A DNA stretch of 34,964 nt from a virus, in IMG/VR virus record IMGVR_UViG_3300023440_000014, positions 1-34,964 of that record, one strand, 5' to 3'. A model generated the notes under the pieces. That model saw nothing but the letters and a program-made list of their open reading frames with translations, was not told the DNA's origin and ran no database searches. Below are positions 7,327 to 14,803 of the stretch, piece by piece. Both the position numbers and the translations under genes were made by a program. The stretch's first letter is position 1. Each line of letters begins with the position of its first letter.

Positions 7327-7771
7327 CGACCCCTCACCCCTCACTCTCTTTGATCCGATGACGGCGGATTTTGAGGAATTGGCCGGGCATATCGATGATA
7401 TCGCCGATGATGATCGGGTGTGGCCGAAATCGCTGGCCGAGCTGGTGGATTTTCTGGTGGACGACTGGAAGGAACAGGGTGCGGATGATGAGGATGCCCT
7501 GGCCTATGCGCGAAGGACCGTGTTGAAAATATCATACTGCTGGGGCGGGCGCGTGCGCTATGTGCCGAAAGACGACAAATTAAGGGTGGCGCTGCGCGAT
7601 AGCCAGATATGGCAGCAGTTCTGCGCCTCGCGCAGCCGCCGCAGCATCCCGGAGATTGCCGAACAGCACGGATTAAGCGATGCGCAGGTGTATTCCATTA
7701 TCAAACAGCAGAAGAAACTGACCATTGCGCGCAGGCAGGGTGATTTATTTACCGATTCTGAAATCAAATGA
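7298..7771 (+). CDS. mor: Mor-family middle/late transcription activator
   Basis: 157 aa. Mor proteins are dimeric activators that bind at the -35 region of the middle promoter and recruit host RNA polymerase. The dimerisation part (DFLVDDWKEQGADDEDALAYARRTVLKISYCWGGRVRYVPK) and the C-terminal helix-turn-helix (RSIPEIAEQHGLSDAQVYSIIKQQKK) are both clear. The N-terminal dozen residues (TSPLTPDPSPLT) come from a short tandem repeat and are atypical. It is the last early gene, and a strong terminator follows about 100 bases downstream. No separate C activator is seen, so this protein may serve both the Mor and C roles. Confidence 0.9.
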   Translation: MSNDTSPLTPDPSPLTLFDPMTADFEELAGHIDDIADDDRVWPKSLAELVDFLVDDWKEQGADDEDALAYARRTVLKISYCWGGRVRYVPKDDKLRVALRDSQIWQQFCASRSRRSIPEIAEQHGLSDAQVYSIIKQQKKLTIARRQGDLFTDSEIK

Positions 7772-8024
7772 TTTCAGAAGGCTTGACAGACACAGAAAAA
7801 AGGCGCAAGCATTCGCGCATCCCGGCCATAGTCGGGGGCGAGTTTTGCAGCTCGGAAACAGAAAGCAGACGCAAGCCTGCTTTCCCAAGCAAGGCTTTTT
7901 TTGTGTCTGTTGCACAGTTTACCACCCTATGGTGGATCGTGCGGGGAGGCGCAAGCCTGCTGGGTTCTTTCTGTTCCAGTCTGCAAACCTCGCACGGTCT
8001 GCCGCCAGTGTTTTGCAGCTCTGA
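7725..8024 (+). CDS. Possible Ash/Icd-like small phage protein (doubtful)
   Basis: An open frame here ends with PMVDRAGRRKPAGFFLFQ and NLARSAAS, which resembles the C-terminal part of the poorly understood Ash/Icd-like proteins found upstream of antirepressor genes in P4-like and lambdoid elements. The apparent start lies inside mor, and no good ribosome-binding site is visible, so the true start is unknown. The region also has a terminator and several hairpins, and may be a structured leader RNA with a fortuitous frame. A second overlapping frame (7768-8064) is equally open. Confidence 0.3.
   Translation: MRAGRVIYLPILKSNDFRRLDRHRKKAQAFAHPGHSRGRVLQLGNRKQTQACFPKQGFFCVCCTVYHPMVDRAGRRKPAGFFLFQSANLARSAASVLQL
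7873..7903 (+). terminator. Intrinsic terminator ending the early operon
   Basis: A GC-rich stem is formed by AAGCCTGCTT (7873-7882) and AAGCAAGGCTT (7887-7897) with one bulged A, a TCCC loop and a run of seven Ts (7896-7902). It lies about 100 bases after mor, so it should stop early transcription before the rha leader. Confidence 0.85.
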
Positions 8025-8056
8025 CGGTAGATACACTCTACAGAAGGAGCTTCACC
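7904..8056 (+). promoter_or_regulatory. Structured leader upstream of rha
   Basis: This gap carries several inverted repeats: CCACC/GGTGG (7922-7926, 7931-7935); CGTGCG (7938-7943) with CGCACG (7991-7996); and GTAGA/TCTAC (8027-8031, 8037-8041) next to the AAGGAG ribosome-binding site. GTTTTGCAGCTC occurs both at 7842-7853 and 8010-8021. No clean -35/-10 pair can be picked by eye. It probably contains the promoter of the rha unit and a folded 5' leader. Confidence 0.45.
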
Positions 8057-8635
8057 ATGCATGATCTCACCACCCCGCAGGTTTCCCTGCACCACAACCG
8101 CCCTGTTACCACCAGCCTGAATGTCGCCGATGTGTTCGGTAAAAAGCATAAGAACATTACACAGACCATCCGTGAGATGGACATCCCGGAAGAATTTGAT
8201 CGGCTGAATTTTCAGCCCATCTCTTACACCGATGTGAACAACCGAAAGCAACCCGCATATGAACTCACCCGCGACGGCTTCACTTTGCTGGCGATGGGCT
8301 TCACCGGCAAAGCAGCCATGCAGTGGAAGATTAAATATATCGAGCTGTTCAACGCAATGGAGCATGAAATCGCCGAAGCACCCGCCCATGTGGCGGCACT
8401 GGAGCGGCATCTGGCCAGGGAGTTGCTCAAACAGCGCCCGGAATGGAAGCGGATTATCCGCTATAAGGGCTATGGCCTGTTCCATCGTGAAATCGGCAAG
8501 CTGATGGATATGAGCACGGCGACCGTGCGTAAACATGTTCGCGAAATGGAAGCCTGCGGGCTGCTCACCCCGCCTGCCAACCTGCCTGCCATGCAACAGG
8601 GCGCGCTGCGCTTTCGTGGTGAAGCCCATGTGTAG
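8057..8635 (+). CDS. Rha-family phage regulatory protein / antirepressor
   Basis: 192 aa with AAGGAG 9 bases before the ATG. Residues 1-100 are a typical Rha domain: VTTSLNVADVFGKKHKNITQTIRE, FNFQ-like NFQPISYTDVNNRKQPAYELTRDGFTLLAMGFTGKAAMQWKIKYIELFNAME. The C-terminal half carries a helix-turn-helix-like segment (LFHREIGKLMDMSTATVRKHVREMEACGLL) that replaces the usual antirepressor C-terminal domains. Rha proteins interfere with host or phage repression when IHF is limiting in P22-like phages. Placed just after Mor, it may tune the lysis-lysogeny switch; this is inference. Confidence 0.88.
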   Translation: MHDLTTPQVSLHHNRPVTTSLNVADVFGKKHKNITQTIREMDIPEEFDRLNFQPISYTDVNNRKQPAYELTRDGFTLLAMGFTGKAAMQWKIKYIELFNAMEHEIAEAPAHVAALERHLARELLKQRPEWKRIIRYKGYGLFHREIGKLMDMSTATVRKHVREMEACGLLTPPANLPAMQQGALRFRGEAHV

Positions 8636-8837
8636 CGGCTGCGACGATAAGGAATATGAGCTGTATCACCTGCACAGGGAATGCGCCCGCCTCATCACCG
8701 AGAATCATTTCCTGAATAAGCGGGTGGATGGATTATTGGCCGATAACAACGCTTTAAGGGCGGCCAATACCGGCCTGCATCGCATGGCCTCAGCGCTGCA
8801 GCAGCAGCAAATCCGGCGCAAAACGGGGGCCATGTGA
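8628..8837 (+). CDS. Small coiled-coil protein
   Basis: 69 aa starting at 8628, overlapping the rha stop by 8 bases. The sequence begins MCSGCDDKEYELYHLHRECARL and continues as one heptad-rich helix (LITENHFLNKRVDGLLADNNALRAANTGL) that is likely a coiled coil. The CSGC pair might bind metal. The next gene overlaps it by TGATG. Function unknown. Confidence 0.6.
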   Translation: MCSGCDDKEYELYHLHRECARLITENHFLNKRVDGLLADNNALRAANTGLHRMASALQQQQIRRKTGAM

Positions 8838-9001
8838 TGGATGCCCCGGATATCGATGAGGCAGCCCTTGCCCTGATGGCCATTCGCGCTGTGACCGATC
8901 TATTGTGCGAATTGCCCGATATGCATGTGGTGAATCCGGATCATCTCAATGCGCTGCTCTCTATCGTGGCCGATCGGCTGGATGCGGCGTTGGATATCTG
9001 A
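8837..9001 (+). CDS. Hypothetical 54-aa acidic protein
   Basis: Starts at the TGATG overlap. The protein (MDAPDIDEAALALMAIRAVT...) is helical and acidic, with the closing segment HLNALLSIVADRLDAALDI. Small helical proteins of this type are common beside antirepressors, but I can assign no role. The TGA at 8999-9001 is just before the MITE-like element. Confidence 0.55.
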   Translation: MDAPDIDEAALALMAIRAVTDLLCELPDMHVVNPDHLNALLSIVADRLDAALDI

Positions 9002-9004
9002 ACC

Positions 9005-9066
9005 GTAGGGGCGATCCTTGTGATCGCCCTTGATTCAGGCCGGGCGAATACAAGATTCGCCCCTGC
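9005..9066. mobile_element. 62-bp MITE-like double-hairpin element
   Basis: The ends GTAGGGGCGA (9005-9014) and TCGCCCCTGC (9057-9066) are inverted repeats with one mismatch. Inside are two perfect hairpins with 8-base arms and 5-base loops: GGGCGATC/GATCGCCC (9009-9016, 9022-9029) and GGGCGAAT/ATTCGCCC (9042-9049, 9055-9062). Short elements with GTAGGGGCGA ends are widespread in bacteria (Nezha-like MITEs). It sits in the only untranslated gap between the rha unit and the endolysin, just before the candidate late promoter. It may also act as a transcript-end structure for the genes upstream. Confidence 0.75.
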
Positions 9067-9079
9067 GGCCGATTCGATG

Positions 9080-9101
9080 TATTCAAACGCCTGATACACA
9101 C
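9080..9101 (+). promoter_or_regulatory. Candidate late-promoter motif upstream of endolysin
   Basis: TATTCAA and TGATACACAC at fixed spacing. The 22-base block is identical at 19 positions to 16933-16954, which lies upstream of the protease. The motif ends 30 bases before the endolysin ATG and 31 before the protease ATG. Mu has activator-dependent promoters at exactly these two loci (Plys and PI). Confidence 0.55.
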
Positions 9102-9130
9102 GGATTGGAAACATTGCGCATGATGCGGTC

Positions 9131-9673
9131 ATGAAAATCACCGAGCAACATCTGATTGATATTCTGGATATCCCCGCTGCCCGTGCAGCGAAATGGGTAC
9201 AGCCTATTCATGCCGCCTGTGCCTGCTATGGCATCGAATCGCCGTTGCAGGTGGCTGCCTTTCTGGCGCAAATCGGCCATGAATCCGGGCGGTTGCGCTA
9301 TGTGCGCGAAATCTGGGGGCCGACTTCGTGGCAAAAACGCTACGAAGGCCGCGCCGATCTGGGCAACACTGAGCCGGGTGATGGCTTCAAATTTCGCGGG
9401 CGCGGGCTGATTCAGATTACCGGTCGCAATAACTATGCCAGGGCATCAATTGCGCTGGGCGTGGATCTGACTGAATCACCGGAGCTGCTGGAGCAGCCGA
9501 ATATTGCCGCTCTGTCGGCGGCGTGGTTCTGGGATGAGCATCATCTGAATGATTTGGCCGATGTGGGCGATATGCGCCACATCACCCGCATCATCAACGG
9601 CGGCTATAACGGGCTGGATGAGCGGATGAAATTCTATGAGCTGGCGCTGAATGCGCTGAACGTGGAGGTATGA
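9131..9673 (+). CDS. Endolysin, glycoside hydrolase family 19 (chitinase-like)
   Basis: 180 aa, the usual size of phage GH19 lysins. It cleaves peptidoglycan glycan strands at lysis. The family core is visible: FLAQIGHESGRLRYVRE (catalytic Glu at E51), GDGFKFRGRGLIQITGRNNY, and the C-terminal INGGYNGLDERMKFY. No signal peptide or membrane segment is seen at the N-terminus, so export would depend on the holin. It is the first gene of the lysis block, with a shared late-promoter-like motif 30 bases upstream. The absence of a clear Shine-Dalgarno just before the ATG (GATGCGGTC) is noted. Confidence 0.93.
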   Translation: MKITEQHLIDILDIPAARAAKWVQPIHAACACYGIESPLQVAAFLAQIGHESGRLRYVREIWGPTSWQKRYEGRADLGNTEPGDGFKFRGRGLIQITGRNNYARASIALGVDLTESPELLEQPNIAALSAAWFWDEHHLNDLADVGDMRHITRIINGGYNGLDERMKFYELALNALNVEV

Positions 9674-9674
9674 T

Positions 9675-9827
9675 ATGAATCTGGATATTGCGACATTGCT
9701 GATGCTGCTGATGTTTGTGATCGGCTTTCTGGCGGGCGGCAAGTGGAAGGCGCGTTTTATCCGCGAACTGGTGGCTTTCGAGGGGAGCGCCAAGGCTAAA
9801 ATAGACGCATTGCGCAAGCATCTGTAA
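9675..9827 (+). CDS. 50-aa single-TM lysis-block protein
   Basis: Starts two bases after the endolysin stop (GGAGGTATGAT gives the ribosome-binding site). Residues 3-20 (LDIATLLMLLMFVIGFLA) form one membrane helix, followed by a basic tail (GGKWKARFIRELVAFEG, KAKIDALRKHL). The size and position between endolysin and holin suggest a lysis accessory (holin partner, pinholin or inner-membrane spanin-like), but no family motif is seen. The TAATG at its end starts the next gene. Confidence 0.6.
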   Translation: MNLDIATLLMLLMFVIGFLAGGKWKARFIRELVAFEGSAKAKIDALRKHL

Positions 9828-10222
9828 TGCTGCCATTTATCGGCCCGCTGCTGGGCATCGGCGAAAAGCTGCTCGACAAGCTCTGGCCTGATCCGGAAAA
9901 GGCGGCGCGCGCCAAGGTGGCGCTGATGCAAATGGCTGCCAAAGGCGAACTGGATGATATGGGCGTGCATATGCAGGCCATCGTGGCGGAAGCCAAATCA
10001 GAGCACGTGATCACAGCCACATGGCGACCCATCACCATGCTGGTGTTTGTGTTTATCATTGCCAATAACTACATCATCGCGCCGTACATCAGTCTCTTTT
10101 TTCATGTTGACCCCACCCTGCCGTTGCCTCCGGAGATGTGGGATTTGCTCAAGATTGGTTTGGGCGGTTATGTGGTCGGGCGCTCGGTGGAAAAAGCTGC
10201 CGGGGCATTCAGGGGGAAATAA
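9827..10222 (+). CDS. Holin, 3-TM family (GTA-holin-like)
   Basis: 131 aa. An amphipathic N-terminal part (LGIGEKLLDKLWPDPEKAARAKVALMQMAAKGELD) is followed by WRPITMLVFVFIIANNYIIAPYI as a strong membrane segment and by the C-terminal LLKIGLGGYVVGRSVEKA. This matches the 'holin of 3TMs' family that perforates the inner membrane to release the endolysin. The start overlaps the previous stop (TAATG), and the stop overlaps the next ATG (TAATG). Confidence 0.88.
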   Translation: MLPFIGPLLGIGEKLLDKLWPDPEKAARAKVALMQMAAKGELDDMGVHMQAIVAEAKSEHVITATWRPITMLVFVFIIANNYIIAPYISLFFHVDPTLPLPPEMWDLLKIGLGGYVVGRSVEKAAGAFRGK

Positions 10223-10437
10223 TGGCTGATATAGCAGACCTGGCCGAGGCGCGCGAGGCAAAGCAGCGCGCTGACGCCATTGAAATGATTACCCGGCGCA
10301 AACAGGAGCCGCCGCTGGTTGATACGGATGGCAATCGCATCTGCCGCGATTGTGAGTGCTTGATCCCGCCGGCCAGATGTGCGGCTGCGCCACATGCAGT
10401 GCGCTGTATTGATTGCCAGAGGCAGGCGGAACAGTGA
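10222..10437 (+). CDS. DksA/TraR-type C4 zinc-finger protein
   Basis: 71 aa. The C-terminal half has the four-cysteine zinc finger of the TraR/DksA family (ICRDCECLIPPARCAAAPHAVRCIDCQ), preceded by a helical N-terminus (EAREAKQRADAIEM). TraR-like proteins bind RNA polymerase in the secondary channel and mimic DksA plus ppGpp. In Mu-like phages such a gene is regularly found between the lysis genes and terminase. It probably tunes host transcription late in growth. Confidence 0.88.
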   Translation: MADIADLAEAREAKQRADAIEMITRRKQEPPLVDTDGNRICRDCECLIPPARCAAAPHAVRCIDCQRQAEQ

Positions 10438-10769
10438 TTGATTATCAGGCAGCCCAGTTCTGGGCCAATATCGCCGTGCTGATTGTGGGCTCGGGGGCCA
10501 GCGTGTATGCGTGGCGGGTGCGGCGCGATATGGCGACGATTGGCAAGATCACCGAGATCGAGGCATCCATCAGCCAGCATGTGGCGGAGAATGGCGTGCA
10601 GCTGGCGCACCTGGATGAACGGCTGCGCCAGGCCATCGGCGCAGCGGAGCTCAAGCCGATTTATGATCGACTTAATAGCGTCAGTGAGTCCATCAGCGAG
10701 ATCAACGGCAAGATGCACACGCTGGATTTGATTCATGAGATGATGCTCAACGAGGGAAGAAAACCATGA
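10434..10769 (+). CDS. DUF2730 family protein
   Basis: 111 aa from a GTG at 10434 that overlaps the previous stop (GTGA). An N-terminal membrane segment (AAQFWANIAVLIVGSGASVYAW) is followed by a long coiled-coil region (EIEASISQHVAENGVQLAHLDERLRQ..., YDRLNSVSESISEINGKM). This layout fits DUF2730, a conserved protein at this place in Mu-like phages (Mu gp25 region). It may be an inner-membrane lysis accessory; function unproven. Confidence 0.8.
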   Translation: MIDYQAAQFWANIAVLIVGSGASVYAWRVRRDMATIGKITEIEASISQHVAENGVQLAHLDERLRQAIGAAELKPIYDRLNSVSESISEINGKMHTLDLIHEMMLNEGRKP

Positions 10770-11068
10770 CCAACCTGAAAGATATCGAACGATCAGACCG
10801 GCGGCTGCGCATTTTGCAGGCGCTGGCCAAAGCGCCGGACTATGCCACCAACGAGGCGGTGCTCAGGGGTGAGTTGAAATGTTTCGGGCACGGGGTGTCG
10901 CATGATGTGCTGCGCGCCGATCTGGCATGGCTGGCTGAATTGGAGCTGCTCAACATAGAAACCATCGGCACCGATATCCAGGTGGCCACGATCACCCTGC
11001 GCGGCGTGGATGTGGCATCCGGACTGGCAACTGTGCCGGGCGTGAAGCGCCCGAGACCGGGGGCGTAA
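10766..11068 (+). CDS. Winged-helix phage protein (Mu gp26 position)
   Basis: 100 aa, overlapping both neighbours by ATGA and TAATG-type junctions. The pattern SDRRLRILQALAKAPDYATNEAVLRGELKCFGHGVSHDVLRADLAWLAELELLNIET is a winged-helix fold of ArsR-like type, ending with ATITLRGVDVASG. Equivalent proteins lie just before the small terminase in many Mu-like phages. It is probably DNA-binding, perhaps in packaging or its regulation. Confidence 0.75.
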   Translation: MTNLKDIERSDRRLRILQALAKAPDYATNEAVLRGELKCFGHGVSHDVLRADLAWLAELELLNIETIGTDIQVATITLRGVDVASGLATVPGVKRPRPGA

Positions 11069-11637
11069 TGGCCAGACCATCATCCATCGAAACGCTGCCG
11101 CCGGATATCCTGGAGAAGCTGCAGGCGCTGCTGCGCGATCCGCGCATCAGCCAGATGGCGGTGACAGCGCGCATCAACGATGCCCTGAAAGAGCGCGGCG
11201 AGCCGCCGGTGAGCAAATCGGCAGTGAATCGCTACGCCGTGAAGATGGAGAAAGTGGGCGAACGCATGATGCAATCGCGCGCTGTGGCCGATATGTGGAT
11301 TGCCAAGCTGGGCAATGCGCCGCAGGGCAAAACCGGCCAGTTGATCAATGAAGTGGCGCGGACGCTGAGCTTTGAAGTGCAGCAGATTCTGGCCGAACGC
11401 ATGGCTGATAATCCCGATGAACTGGATCTGGAGGCCACCATGAGCGTGCTCAAGGATCTGGCGCTGACATCCCAGCGCATTGAAAAATCCACATCGCTGA
11501 ATGAGGAGCGGGAACAGAAAATACGCGAACAGGAGCGTCAGCGCGTCACTGAAGAGGCTGTTAAATTCGTCAAGGATCAGGGGCTATCTGTCGGTCAGGA
11601 ATCCGAGTTGCGAAACTTCCTGCTACAGGTGTCGTAA
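11068..11637 (+). CDS. Terminase small subunit (DUF3486, Mu gp27 family)
   Basis: 189 aa. The N-terminus (MARPSSIETLPPDILEKLQALLRDPRISQMAVTARIN, KSAVNRYAVKMEKVGERM) is a helix-turn-helix region typical of DUF3486. The rest is long helices (TGQLINEVARTLSFEVQQILAER, ATMSVLKDLALTSQRIEKS) ending in a charged coiled coil. In Mu, gp27 recognises the packaging site and feeds DNA to the large subunit. The gene ends in TAATG with the next start. Confidence 0.88.
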   Translation: MARPSSIETLPPDILEKLQALLRDPRISQMAVTARINDALKERGEPPVSKSAVNRYAVKMEKVGERMMQSRAVADMWIAKLGNAPQGKTGQLINEVARTLSFEVQQILAERMADNPDELDLEATMSVLKDLALTSQRIEKSTSLNEEREQKIREQERQRVTEEAVKFVKDQGLSVGQESELRNFLLQVS

Positions 11638-13217
11638 TGCCCCGTGGCACTCCCCCTGCCGCAAGCGGCATTCCCCCTGTGCCTGCACTTACAGACGGCA
11701 TCCTGCTCAAGGGTCAGCGCGATTGGGTGGCTGACCCTTCGCCGTTGAAGGTGAATGAAAAAGGACGGCGCACCGGCATCACCTGGGCGGAGGCATCCGA
11801 TGATGTGTTGATTGCCTCGGCCAGCAAAGAGGCCGGCGGCCAGAATGTTTACTACTATCCGCAATCCAAAGAGGATGCGATTGAATATATCGAGACCTGC
11901 GCCAAGTGGGCCAAGGCATTCGATAAAGTTTGCGGCACGATGGAAGAGGGTAGCTGGGAAGATGAACTGGGTCACATCCTGCCGGATGATGATCCGGACA
12001 AGGCCATCAAAACCTACACCATCAAGTTTCCGTCCGGATACAAGATCATGGCGCTGTCTTCATCCCCATCGCGCGCTCGCGGCAAGCAGGGCGTGTTTGT
12101 GCTGGATGAGGGTGCCTTCCACCCCAATCTGCCTGGTGTATTGAAATCGGTGATGGCGGCTATTCTGCGTGGCGGCAAGGTGCGCGTGATCAGCACCCAC
12201 GATGGGGCTGACAATCCATTCAACCAGCTAATCGATGAAATCCGGGCAGGTCGCCGCAAGGGTACGGTGCACCATTACCCATTCAAAAAAGCAGTCGGCG
12301 ATGGCATGTATAAACGCATTTGCGAATTGAGCAATGAGCAGTGGAGCCAGGAGAAGGAAGATCAGTGGGTAAAGGATGCCTACGCCTTTTACGGCGAAGA
12401 TGCAGCCGAAGAGCTGGATGCGATTCCATCATCCGGATCGGGCGTATATCTATCCGGCATCCTGATTGAAAGCCGCATGTATCCGGCTCCGGTGCTACAG
12501 ATGGAGTTCAATGATGCCTTTGCGCTCAAGCCCATCCCCGAGCGGCGCTCGATTTGCCAGGCATGGCTGGATGATCATCTAAAGCCGGTTTTAGACGGGC
12601 TTAATGCCGATTTGGAGCATAGCTACGGGCAGGATTTTGGCCGTACGGGCGATCTATCGGTGATTCCGGTGCTGCAAACGCAACCGAATCTGGATCGGGT
12701 GGAAAAACTGGTGCTTGAGATGCGCAAGGTGCCCTACGATCAGCAGGAACAGGTGATTGATTATCTGATTCCGAAGCTGCCCCGGTTCAAATCGGGCAAG
12801 CATGATGCGCGTGGTAACGGCCAGGCAGTGGCAGAATATGCCGCCAGCCATTACGGGCACAGCCGGATTGAGCAGGTGATGCTGACCGAGGGCTGGTATC
12901 GCGACAATATGCCCGAGCTGAAAGCTGCTTTTGAAGATGCAACGCTGCGCATCTGCAAATCAGCCGACCACCGTACCGATCTGCGCGCCATAAAAATGGT
13001 CAAGGGCGTGGCTCGAATTCCGGACAACTACAAGGGCAAGGGCACGGACGGAAAACCGCGCCATGCCGATTATGCCGTAGCGCTGGCGCTGGCCTATGCA
13101 GCTTCTACGGCGGATGTGGCACCGGTTGATTTTGCCACCGATGAGGATAAAACCGTGACCAGCAGCTTTATCAGCGATGAGGCCGACATCAATTATAGCG
13201 CGTTCATAGGGGGCTGA
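11637..13217 (+). CDS. Terminase large subunit (Mu gp28 family)
   Basis: 526 aa. It pumps DNA into the prohead with an N-terminal ATPase and cuts it with a C-terminal RNase-H-like nuclease. The P-loop is of the divergent Mu type (EKGRRTGITW, about residues 41-50). Walker B is GVFVLDEGAF (D157, E158), followed by RVISTHDG as motif III. The nuclease part is recognisable by SYGQDFGRTGDLSVIPVL and HDARGNGQAVAEYAA. Members of this group cut by the headful method; in Mu packaging starts near the left end and takes flanking host DNA. Confidence 0.92.
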   Translation: MPRGTPPAASGIPPVPALTDGILLKGQRDWVADPSPLKVNEKGRRTGITWAEASDDVLIASASKEAGGQNVYYYPQSKEDAIEYIETCAKWAKAFDKVCGTMEEGSWEDELGHILPDDDPDKAIKTYTIKFPSGYKIMALSSSPSRARGKQGVFVLDEGAFHPNLPGVLKSVMAAILRGGKVRVISTHDGADNPFNQLIDEIRAGRRKGTVHHYPFKKAVGDGMYKRICELSNEQWSQEKEDQWVKDAYAFYGEDAAEELDAIPSSGSGVYLSGILIESRMYPAPVLQMEFNDAFALKPIPERRSICQAWLDDHLKPVLDGLNADLEHSYGQDFGRTGDLSVIPVLQTQPNLDRVEKLVLEMRKVPYDQQEQVIDYLIPKLPRFKSGKHDARGNGQAVAEYAASHYGHSRIEQVMLTEGWYRDNMPELKAAFEDATLRICKSADHRTDLRAIKMVKGVARIPDNYKGKGTDGKPRHADYAVALALAYAASTADVAPVDFATDEDKTVTSSFISDEADINYSAFIGG

Positions 13218-13218
13218 T

Positions 13219-14775
13219 ATGGCCGGTAAAACAACAATCAATCCAGATTTGACCATTGAGTTTGCTACTGATGATCCACAGATGGATATCACGCGCGGCT
13301 ATCTGGGCAATATCCGCATCAATGAAGATAAAGTGCTGCAATCGGTGGGCGGCAAGCTCTCGGTTTATGAGGATGTATATCGTGATGATCGGGTGAAATC
13401 GTGCCTGCAACAGCGCATCAGCGCGGTGACATCGCGTGATTATGATGTGCGGGCAGGCGGCGATTCGGCGCTGGATAAGCGGGCGGCGGAAGCGGCAGAA
13501 GATATGATCCGTTCCCTGCGCTTTGACCGGCTTACCGAGCGTTTTTTATTGCAGGCGCTGCTCAAGGGATGGGGTGTGGGTGAAATCATCTGGAGCCTGA
13601 AAGGCGGACTGATCTGGCCTGCCGCGATCAGAATCAAGCGCAGCCAGCGCTTTGTGTTTGCGCCATTGCACACCAGCAAGCCTGTCAGCAACGGTTATGA
13701 AGATGTGAAGCGCGCCCTGCGGCTGGAATCTGTGCTGCGCATGAAAACCCGCGATGCGCCCTATGAGGGAGTGGAGCTGCCGCCCCGCAAATTCATCGTG
13801 CATTCGGTCGGCGGACTGGATGATGAGAACCCTTACGGCACAGGGCTGGGCTTCTGGCTTTACTGGCCGGTGCGCTTCAAGCGCGAGGGCATGGGCTTAT
13901 GGCTGCAATTTATTGATAAATTCGGTTCGCCATCGGCCAAGGGCACCTACCCCAACAACGGCGGCGAAGCCGAAAAGCGCAAGATGCTCGAAGCGCTCAG
14001 GGCGCTGCGCTCCAATTCTGTGACAGCGGTGCCCGAGGGCATGGCAGTGGAATTGATTGAAGCAGCGAAATCCGGCATCAGCACACACGAGCAACTGATC
14101 GACCACATGGATCAGGCCATCACCACGGCGATATTATCACAGACGCTGACCACATCGCAGGGCAACATTGGCAGCCAGGCACTGGGTGTGGTGCATGAAG
14201 GCATCAAGGATGGCGTGGCCAAATCGGATGCCGATCTGCTCTCCGACACGATCAATGAAACGCTGATGTACTGGTTTACTGAATTCAACTTCCCCGGCGC
14301 AACGCCGCCGCATATCTGGCGTGATATGGCTGATGTGGAGGATTTGGGCGACAAGGCGGATCGTGATCTGAAATTAAGCCAGGCATCGGGTCGCAGCCTG
14401 GATGCGGACTACGTGGAGGAACAATACGATGTAAGGTTGGGGGATGTTATCAATCAAATCCCCCCCAACCCCCCTTTGACAAAGGGGGGCGAGGGGGGAT
14501 TGCCGGCATCATTTGCGGAGGCTATCACCACCCCGCCGCCGGACTCGGCTGATCCCATCACCGATCAACTGGAAAAAGAGGCGGCGCCCATCACCGATGC
14601 CATGATTGACCAGGTGCGCGGGCTGCTCGATGAGGTTGCCGATCTGCAGGAATTCTCCGACCGGCTGCCGGAACTGCTTGGCACGATGGATACGGACAGG
14701 ATAACCGAGCTGATGGCCAAAGCATTCGCAGTGGCTGATCTGACCGGGCAATACGAGGTGGTGAAGGGCAATTGA
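13219..14775 (+). CDS. Portal protein (DUF935, Mu gp29 family)
   Basis: 518 aa. The dodecameric portal forms the DNA channel of the capsid vertex. Typical DUF935 blocks are present: SVYEDVYRDDRVKSCLQQRISAV, GWGVGEIIWS, NPYGTGLGFWLYWPVRFKREG, WLQFIDKFGSPSAKGTYP, and LIDHMDQAITTAILSQTLTTSQG. Near residues 413-428 it carries an extra peptide, IPPNPPLTKGGEGG, encoded by a palindromic repeat element (14457-14501). That insert lies in the flexible C-terminal part and keeps the frame, so the protein is probably still functional. Confidence 0.92.
   Translation: MAGKTTINPDLTIEFATDDPQMDITRGYLGNIRINEDKVLQSVGGKLSVYEDVYRDDRVKSCLQQRISAVTSRDYDVRAGGDSALDKRAAEAAEDMIRSLRFDRLTERFLLQALLKGWGVGEIIWSLKGGLIWPAAIRIKRSQRFVFAPLHTSKPVSNGYEDVKRALRLESVLRMKTRDAPYEGVELPPRKFIVHSVGGLDDENPYGTGLGFWLYWPVRFKREGMGLWLQFIDKFGSPSAKGTYPNNGGEAEKRKMLEALRALRSNSVTAVPEGMAVELIEAAKSGISTHEQLIDHMDQAITTAILSQTLTTSQGNIGSQALGVVHEGIKDGVAKSDADLLSDTINETLMYWFTEFNFPGATPPHIWRDMADVEDLGDKADRDLKLSQASGRSLDADYVEEQYDVRLGDVINQIPPNPPLTKGGEGGLPASFAEAITTPPPDSADPITDQLEKEAAPITDAMIDQVRGLLDEVADLQEFSDRLPELLGTMDTDRITELMAKAFAVADLTGQYEVVKGN
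14457..14501. mobile_element. 45-bp palindromic repeat element inserted in the portal gene
   Basis: CCCCCCTTTG (14469-14478) and CAAAGGGGGG (14480-14489) are perfect 10-base arms around one A. They are enclosed by AATCCCCCC and GGGGGGATT ends (14457-14465, 14493-14501). The local base pattern is unlike the neighbouring coding DNA. Elements of this C-run/TTTGACAAAG/G-run type, giving peptides like NPPLTKGGEGG, are common dispersed repeats in bacterial genomes. A further GGTTGGGGGAT at 14435-14445 can pair with the left C-run. Confidence 0.75.
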
Positions 14776-14803
14776 GAATTTCGAATTGTAAAATGAGCAT
14801 GAA

